Source: Rhizophagus irregularis (lineage: Eukaryota > Glomeromycota > Glomeromycetes > Glomerales > Glomeraceae). Taken from it: DNA of 64,000 bases. Made by a program: the position numbers and the translations under genes. The DNA lies in contig NC_089433.1 in assembly GCF_026210795.1 (NCBI RefSeq), positions 4,985,001 to 5,049,000 of the forward strand, read 5' to 3'. The notes under the pieces are model-generated. The model did no database searches. It was given only the letters and a program-made list of their open reading frames with translations, and was not told where the DNA came from. The first letter of the stretch is position 1; every line of letters starts with the position of its first letter. Below, in pieces: positions 58,346 to 64,000 of this stretch.

Positions 58346-59542
58346 TTGTCATTAATTTCAAATGCAATTAATAAAAATTTCTGATTTTTATAAACAGTTA
58401 TCTTTTTTATTATAAATTTTTTATTTAAGAATAATTATTTTGTTTTCTTTATGAATCAGGAAGGACTTAATTCATTATTAAAAATGAAGTATTAACTTGT
58501 ACATACACTATACGATCAATTTAATTGTCCATTAATAATGTTTATTAAAGTCATATAATTTTTTTTAGCTATGATACGATGCATCATGAATCATATTTAA
58601 TTTTCAATTTCATTTTAAAAATTTGTTATTTCAAAAGTGAATAAATTTAATACTATAATCCATGATAATTGTTTGTTCAGTAGGGTGGTGTGGGATTTTG
58701 ATGTAATAATTAATAATGATTATGTATTTCAGATTTGCTTTAGTTGATAAGTTATCTTTCTTTCGCTAAATAATTTCTTTGAAAATTCAAAATTTGACAC
58801 ATATAATAAGTTATCTTATTGCTCATAAAGCTTTAATCGAGCTTCTATTATATACAGTAGTACTTGGTTTACATGTACTATACATTACTAGGTTTTAATT
58901 TCTAAACACTATATTCTTTTAAAACTTGAATGCTTCAGAAAAGAAGATTTCAATTAGATTACAGCAAACATTATAGAATAGCAATTAGTACTTGTCAAGT
59001 CAAGGTAGATGGATGTGAGTCTGAACTTGCAACTAAAATGCTTGAATTGCAGGCTGTCAAAGCTAAATATGGCATGTATAAACAGCATCTAGATAATACA
59101 GACATGATTAATCATCTAAGTGAGAGTTACGTGAAGATAGTTTTTATTAATTTTATTGATATTTTCTTTAAGAAATTTTGTGCACAATAGTGCACATTAA
59201 ATTTTAAAAATTGTGCACATAAAAATTAAAATGTGCACATGAATTTTACACACTGGACTGTTTTATATAAGTATTAAAATAATAATAATAATTTTAAGGT
59301 AAGATATAATAATTAAACGTAATAATCTAAAAATGAATCCCTGAAAATAATGAGTGGAAAGATTCTTTATATACTAAATGTTTTAATGAAAAAAAAATAT
59401 TTAAAGCAGTATATAATCAAATTTAATCTAAATATAAATTAAGTGGGGAGAATTTTTTTGTATAAGTATAATTAAGGTAAATTAAAAAGAAAGTTAAAAT
59501 TATTAAAAAATATAATATTAAATAGAATATTTTTTATAAAAA
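58346..59542. other. intergenic, one doubtful small frame
   Basis: An 86-codon frame at 58930-59190 begins MLQKRRFQLDYSKHYRIAI and contains CQVKVDGCESELATKMLELQ. It is mildly protein-like but has no family match I can name and may be a lone exon or relic. Around 59177-59240 the word gtgcaca is repeated in both orientations. The rest is AT-rich. Confidence 0.4.
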
Positions 59543-61420
59543 TTAATTAATCTTAATATATCTATAATTAGTAGTTAATTTTTCATCAACGGATTTCCAT
59601 ATTATTCGACGAAATCCTATTACTACAATAACAAATCCTATCAACTTATTAAGATTTGAATTAATTATCTTAATTCGTTCATCACATACTCCTGTGGAAT
59701 ATTTATTTGCCTGTCCTTTTGCAATTATTCTCATGTACCTTTCTAATTGCTTTGCTCCATTGTTTAATATATCATTTATAGTTGTGCAAATATATTTATT
59801 AGTTTTTTTATCATAATATCTATATTGTCTTCTTAACAATATATCTTCATCTTCTCTTTCAATTACTTTATCTAATTCTCCCAATTCATTTGTATCAAAA
59901 TCTTTTCCATCAGTATTACTCACTAACCCAGTTAGTGGAATATATTTTAATTCAATATTTGTATAGCATTCTCCTAGAACAAAAACATCAAGGAAACCAA
60001 ATTTACCATTTCCCTTATTTACTGCAGTATTCATTATTAAGCAAAGTTCAGGAACACGATATCTTGATGGTAAAAGAAGTTCTATAGTTACTTGAAGAAC
60101 TGATTCATTTGCTGAATATAATGACCTTCGTGACCTTGTTAATAATGTTTCCTTTAGAAGTTTAATGAAGCTGATGATATTACCTGAAACAAGATCTTTA
60201 TATGCCAAACCAATATAATCTTCATTTTGTCTTTGTCTCTTTTTAAGGTCTAATAAATTAATATTTTAATGTATAATAAGTTAATGAATCATATAAAAAA
60301 GTAATGCCATTTAATGCTAAAAGTAATGCAATTTAATGATAATAATACTTACTAATAAATGGATCATCACCTGTAACTTCTTCATTATTTCTTTTAATGT
60401 TCTTATTAATTTTTTCGTGAGAAGTTTCAGGATTTTCATTTTGCTTTGACAAATAATAATCCTCATTTTGGTTTTGCTTCTCTTTAAGTTCTAATAAATT
60501 AATATTTGGATATAATAAAATTGGTAAATAATATAAATATAAAATATTGAGATGATTTAATGATAATATAACTTACCAATAAGTAAATTAGATGTATTAT
60601 CATCATCATTTTTTTTAATACTCTTATTAATTTTTTTGTTATCAACTTGAGAAGGTTGAGGAGGATCTTCAGTAAGTAATTTAGCCTTAGGTGTTAAATT
60701 CTGTTTTTCATGTTCTTTGATTATGATTTTCCAAAATGATTTGAATTCATTCTTATACTCCAAGCGTTCTATATTTAGCTATTATTAGTAAGAAAGCATT
60801 ATTAGCAGTGTGTAAACTTTTTATTTAGTAGTAAAAGAAGGTACATAGTCAATTTCTCCTCCAAAATTAACAGACTTTTACCAACGACAAAGAAAGGATG
60901 CCTGAATATCGAGCTATGGAGTGGTTACTACCAAGCGTCTCCAAACAGTAATTCTCAGAAGCCGAAGCACATGGTCACAAAAATCTCAGTAACCTTGTCA
61001 TCTTTACATATAGCTCCATAATAGCATATGTTCAAACTCAATCCTGGCTATTGTGCATGTGGCTCGTCTTAAGAGTTACCCCATCTTTGCAAAATAGAAA
61101 AAATACACACCTTTTGTTTTAATGTTTCAATAACTTCTTGTTGATCTGTAAAAATCTTTTCTACTTCTCTTATGTAATTACTAGCCCAGGCATTTTCAAG
61201 ATCATGCCACTTGAGATCTGAAGTTACTGAGGCAACAACAACATTTTTATGTAGAATTAAGAACCTACGATATGATTTATTGCTTTTCTTTTTTAAATAA
61301 GAGATTAGAGCTAAAAGCCAAAGATTTAGTTAGTAAAAATGCCGAATAAGAAAAAAAATTACTATAAAAATGAAATATTGTTTATATAAACTTACTATCT
61401 TGTCCAGGATATGAATTCAT
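59543..61420 (-). CDS. PD-(D/E)XK nuclease-like protein
   Basis: Model: complement(join(59543..60249, 60353..60490, 60577..60778, 61111..61310, 61396..61420)), 423 aa, all phases consistent; the first exon is only 25 nt. The N-terminal part has VASVTSDLKWHDLENAW and a coiled-coil-like IREVEKIFTDQQEVIETLKQ. The middle is low-complexity and charged, with two related ends (KKINKSIKKN and EKINKNIKRN), so exons 3 and 4 may be duplicates. The last exon holds the conserved domain: SLYSANESVLQVTIELLL (Glu near 237), GFLDVFVL (Asp near 276) and NIELKYI (Glu-x-Lys near 288-290), the E...D...ExK signature of PD-(D/E)XK enzymes (DUF1703/PF08011-like, widespread in Rhizophagus). An AAA domain usually found in front in that family is missing. 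Nuclease activity is inferred. Confidence 0.75.
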
Positions 61421-61620
61421 GTTGAAAATTTGAGAGTTTTCAGAAAATTATTTATTTTGAGAGTTTCAGAGAATTTTAGAGGGCTTTTAAATAAAAGAAA
61501 AGTTCTTGATTCATATTGTGTCAATCTGACACATTATTTCTATTATTGACATGAAGAATAGAAGGAATAATTAAAAATAATGAGGTTTCTCTTTAATCTA
61601 TCTACATGTCTAATTTTAAG
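61421..61620. other. 5' flank of the PD-(D/E)XK gene
   Basis: Short flank with 'gagagttt(c/t)agagaatttt' repeats just upstream of the start codon. No other feature. Confidence 0.35.
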
Positions 61621-62110
61621 TCATAATGATATAACTTTAACTTTATATTTTATTATTTAAATTAATAATACTATAATAATTTATATATTGTAATTATGAC
61701 AGTTAATTTATATTGTTGTGCTCATGTAAAACACAGATACAGTAAGAGTTCATAATGATTAGAATATATAACTTTAACTTAATTATTTTATTATTTAGAT
61801 TAAAAATACTATAATAATTTGGATGTTGTAATTATGACAGTTAATCTATATTGTTATGCTCATGTAAGACACATATACAGTAAGAATTAAAGAATTAATG
61901 ATTAAAATATATAACTTTAACTTAATATTTTATCATTTAGATTAATAATACTATAATAATTTGTATGTTGTAATTATGACAGTTAATTTATATTGTAATG
62001 CTCATGTAAGTCACAGATACAGTAAGAATTAATGATTAATATATATTTGTATGTAGTAATTATGACAGTTAATTTATATTGTTATGTTCATGTAAAACAC
62101 AGATATAATG
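61620..62110. repeat. tandem repeat, ~140 bp, about four units
   Basis: The phrase 'taattatgacagttaat' recurs at about 61692, 61830, 61972 and 62058. Each copy is followed by 'tatattgt(t/a)(a/g)tg(c/t)tcatgtaa' and '(a/g)cacagatacagtaag', and preceded by 'ataactttaactta(at)' and 'aatactataataattt'. The last unit is shortened to about 87 bp. Confidence 0.8.
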
Positions 62111-62276
62111 ATTAAAATATATTTTAATTATAATATTAGGCGGCGAACATAAACTTTCTTCATCACCTTTTATACTTCCTTGGTTTCTTTAGAATACAAT
62201 TTAATTAATTATGTTTAATATCTTTAAAGATGGATTACTATATCTTTAGAATATAATTTAAGAATTTTTCTAACTA

Positions 62277-62391
62277 TCACCGGGGGTGATGATCACCGGT
62301 GACTGAAATTACGACGATCGACCAGCATTAAAAAACATAGTGCCGGTAAAAATTGATAATTCCGGCCAACGGTGATGATTACCCCGGTGAT
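62277..62391. repeat. small inverted-repeat element, CACCGGGG ends
   Basis: A left end like 'atcaccgggggtgatgatca' and a right end 'tgatgattaccccggtgat' pair. About 115 bp, GC-rich compared with the flanks, containing 'aattccggccaac'. No clear target duplication. Confidence 0.5.
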
Positions 62392-63129
62392 TTGAAGTAA
62401 AAATCATAATTTAATTAATTTAATTAATTATATTATTAATTATGTTTAAAGATGTATTACTGTATTAATTAGTACAATTATTAAAAGTCAATATTGTTGC
62501 TTGCGTAATCATGTTTTTCCTGAAAGTTCTAGCATATATTTTTTTATTACGCAACTTTAAATCATTAGTAAAAATGTAAAAAATATTTTTTCTTGGTTAA
62601 TAAATCATTTATCCGATTTGGTGACGATTTATTAAAGTTTTATTAGACAAATTAAATAATATCTCAACAATATCAAATTGATATCGCAGTGATATTGTTA
62701 ATGATATCGTTAAGATTATCTTAACGACCTTGTTTTGATATTCACAATAATTTACTATTGAAGATTATCAAAATTGAAACTACTTAACTACTTAGAAAAT
62801 GATTAGAAACATGTGATGATGAAATAATAAAAAATTTTAAACATTTGTCGTATTGAAAATCACCTAGAAAAAAAAAGAATTGTTAATAACAATTCGTTAA
62901 AATAAAAAATTTTCATGAAGAGAACTAGTCTGGAACCCATAAATCTGGTGTTCTCTAAAAAAAAGGAATTAAAGAATGTTAGAAACTAACATTGTTAACA
63001 AAAATTTAAAAAAAAATAAAATCCCTCTTCCCCAGCGTATCTTGCATCTACTTTGTTTTAACAGGTCCAGGGAGGTTACTCTAAACAATCCATTCACAAT
63101 CCCTAATAGTTAATAATATCAACCATCGT

Positions 63130-63262
63130 AAATTTAAGTTACAAGTAATATTATAAATTTGGTATTTAACAATGAAATTTTAAACTTAAATAATATCAAT
63201 AATTTAGAAAAAAAGAAAAAAAGAATTAGTCAATGTAAAAGCATTAAAGAATTGAGTGGCAA
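63130..63262 (+). pseudogene. short F-box/LRR remnant
   Basis: 'taatattataaatttggtat' and 'agtcaatgtaaaagcattaa' with the following 'agaatt' match 50480-50610 of the F-box/LRR relic, giving the reading NIINLVFNNEI ... ISQCKSIKEL. Only this piece is left. Confidence 0.55.
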
Positions 63263-64000
63263 ATTTTTAGGTTGTTCTTTTGGCTCTTAATTTTGGTGAG
63301 TTGGTTTTTTTAATTGCTCTTATTTAACGAACTATTAACAGTTCATTTTCCTTTCTGGGTCATGAGATATTGATAAAGTAATTTTATTTTTTTTCTTTTA
63401 ACAATTTTAATGAATATTACTAACAATTCATTTTTCAGTTTTTCTTGTAGATTTTGCCAATTTTCTCTGGAAGTGAAACTTGTCCAAAGCTGCAGAAACT
63501 AGTGTCTGAAATATCTGAGTCAGATCTGCAATCTTTAGTATTTTTCTTTTATTATAACTCGCTGAAATACATTTTGATAATTACATTTACTATCTGTAAT
63601 ATGCCCTAAACTACTTTATCAATTCCTATTTCTATAACTATATATATGATTTATTTTTTTTATCTAACCTAGCATGCTTATTTTGCACATTTTTGTCTTC
63701 CTTTTCCTTCTTTTATGAAGTCTTGTATGTCAAACAGCTTTGCATTCCATCCCACTAACCACTCTCCAACCATCTTAATTTTCCTTATCCCAGTTTCCTT
63801 TTCTATTTTTTCTTTTAGCAGCCTCTTTCTTCTTTTCTCAACTCATTAATTACCTCCACTACCTTCTTCAGAGTTGTATATTCATTAATTTTTGTTTATT
63901 GGATAGACGTGTTGTTAAATTTATTCAATTTAATTATGTATATTGAATTTTATTTTTATATATATTTTTTTTTATTATTTTTTATTTATTTTTTGTGTAT
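63263..64000. other. window end, no gene seen
   Basis: Partly pyrimidine-rich (63680-63850), otherwise AT-rich. No supported frame. A gene could continue beyond the window edge. Confidence 0.4.

Noticed and set aside
1-64000. tRNA, rRNA, CRISPR array or bacterial operon
   Set aside because: I looked for A/B-box pairs, conserved rRNA words and evenly spaced direct repeats with unique spacers and saw none. The tandem repeats found have no spacers.

Overview
This window looks like nuclear DNA of an arbuscular mycorrhizal fungus, most likely Rhizophagus or a close relative (Glomeromycotina). The DNA is very AT-rich. Genes are split by short introns of about 60-100 bp with GTAAG/GTAAAT-type donors. 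The coding content is what large Glomeromycotina gene expansions contain: tyrosine-kinase-like (TKL) kinases with WIPY...GGF...NEV N-lobes, F-box relics, Zn2Cys6 proteins, P-loop ATPases and a PD-(D/E)XK protein. The species call rests on remembered family style, not on a search. I recognised no bacterial, viral, rRNA or tRNA sequence.

Layout. 0-5 kb: a broken F-box gene, an 8-bp-TSD MITE and a decayed kinase. 6.8-8.7 kb: an intact minus-strand gene built of four tandem kinase N-lobes with no catalytic lobe. 9-12.3 kb: a 1-kb TIR element, then a 2.2-kb poly(A) retroposon with an RRM-bearing ORF1 but no visible reverse transcriptase. 13.5-15 kb: a four-exon P-loop ATPase. 16.6-18.9 kb: a nine-exon kinase (gene A) with a 12-nt microexon, with a 1.43-kb long-inverted-repeat element in its 5' flank. 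21-23.8 kb: a probable TIR element and simple repeats.

23.8-44.1 kb is the most structured part. A divergent gene pair occurs three times: C on the minus strand (two-membrane-segment protein, 6 exons) and D on the plus strand (about 8 membrane segments, 7 exons). The pairs are C1/D1, C2/D2 and C3/D3. All three C genes, D1 and D2 can be spliced without a break; D3 has one nonsense codon. A fragment of D exon 1 lies in the C2-D2 spacer. Between pairs 2 and 3 sits kinase gene B, a paralogue of gene A with the same nine-exon design and a 9-nt microexon.

44.6-64 kb: a GACCGACC-rich MITE; a kinase (gene E) with an intact catalytic domain but a nonsense codon on each side of it; a pogo/mariner-like MITE; an F-box relic; two tandem Zn2Cys6 genes plus the tail of a third; a P-loop ATPase with a likely mitochondrial presequence and a membrane segment; a 170-bp SINE-like insertion; a GC-rich three-unit repeat with hairpins; and a five-exon PD-(D/E)XK protein.

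Exon models were built by hand. Each intact model below keeps phase across every junction and sums to a multiple of three, which is the main support for the splice sites. Functional links between neighbours are inferred from arrangement only.
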